Shown piece by piece: positions 13,319 through 13,406 of a stretch of DNA of 13,406 nt. Each line of letters opens with the position of its first letter. Position 1 is the first letter of the stretch. The DNA is taken from the NCBI GenBank assembly GCA_030829765.1, contig JAUROO010000101.1, positions 1 through 13,406 on the forward strand, given 5' to 3'. This DNA is from Miltoncostaeales bacterium. GTDB taxonomy: Bacteria > Actinomycetota > Thermoleophilia > Miltoncostaeales > Miltoncostaeaceae. A model generated the notes under the pieces. The model had not been told where the DNA came from, did no database searches, and saw only the letters and a program-made list of their open reading frames with translations. The translations under genes were made by a program, and so were the position numbers.

Positions 13319-13406
13319 GCCTGCGCACTCGGGAACTCGGGTTCCTGGTGCCGGCGCTGCTTCTTGGGATGCTGGGGCTTGCAGCCGGGGCGTCGGCGCG
13401 CGCCGA
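13315..13406 (+). CDS. FtsW/RodA-type SEDS protein, N-terminus only; runs off the window
   Basis: Only 30 codons are visible, from an ATG overlapping the pstP stop (ATGA). 'MSLRTRELGFLVPAL' followed by a hydrophobic run is the typical N-terminus of actinobacterial FtsW/RodA proteins, where R-x-REL precedes the first TM helix. Position supports this: in mycobacteria pstP is followed by rodA, pbpA, pknA and pknB. SEDS proteins polymerise lipid II into glycan strands. FtsW and RodA cannot be separated from this fragment. Confidence 0.75.
   Translation, partial: MSLRTRELGFLVPALLLGMLGLAAGASARA

Overview
The window is very GC-rich (well above 65% by eye) and densely coded on both strands. The gene content points to an actinobacterium: a Ser/Thr kinase - FhaA - FhaB - PP2C - FtsW/RodA cluster, a DUF6325-like plus SHOCT gene pair, and many GTG starts. 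I lean towards a deep-branching lineage such as Thermoleophilia, because the cluster departs from the mycobacterial/streptomycete pattern, but this lineage call is inference. I see no insertion sequence, phage gene, CRISPR array or origin.

Left part (1-4850): the 3' end of a DNA polymerase IV gene (dinB) is followed by a two-TM protein of unknown role with a probable leaderless promoter. Converging on it from the minus strand is a small operon (DUF6325-like protein, then SHOCT protein). Next comes a minus-strand GAP/Sap-type polytopic membrane protein, divergent from a P1B-like metal ATPase that has no metal-binding N-terminal domain and a TPCPL membrane motif.

Middle part (4841-8085), all on the minus strand. 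In transcription order: tRNA-Leu(CAG); a single-pass membrane protein with a Gly/Arg/Ser-rich cytoplasmic tail and a CARDB-like outer domain; prephenate dehydratase (pheA); an HNH nuclease; and a conserved protein of unknown function. The last gene converges on the metal ATPase, and the two stop codons lie in one CTAG tetranucleotide.

Right part (8155-13406), all on the plus strand: a tightly packed operon of a Ser/Thr kinase with a polytopic C-terminal half instead of PASTA repeats, FhaA, FhaB, a soluble PP2C phosphatase, a membrane-anchored PstP-like PP2C phosphatase, and the start of an FtsW/RodA-type SEDS gene. From the kinase onward the junctions are a 0-nt abutment, a 13-nt gap and three ATGA overlaps. 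In mycobacteria the matching cluster links phospho-signalling to cell-wall growth. Here the most unusual points are the second phosphatase and the multi-TM, non-PASTA kinase at the head of the operon. I regard this as a distinctive variant of a known system rather than a wholly new one.
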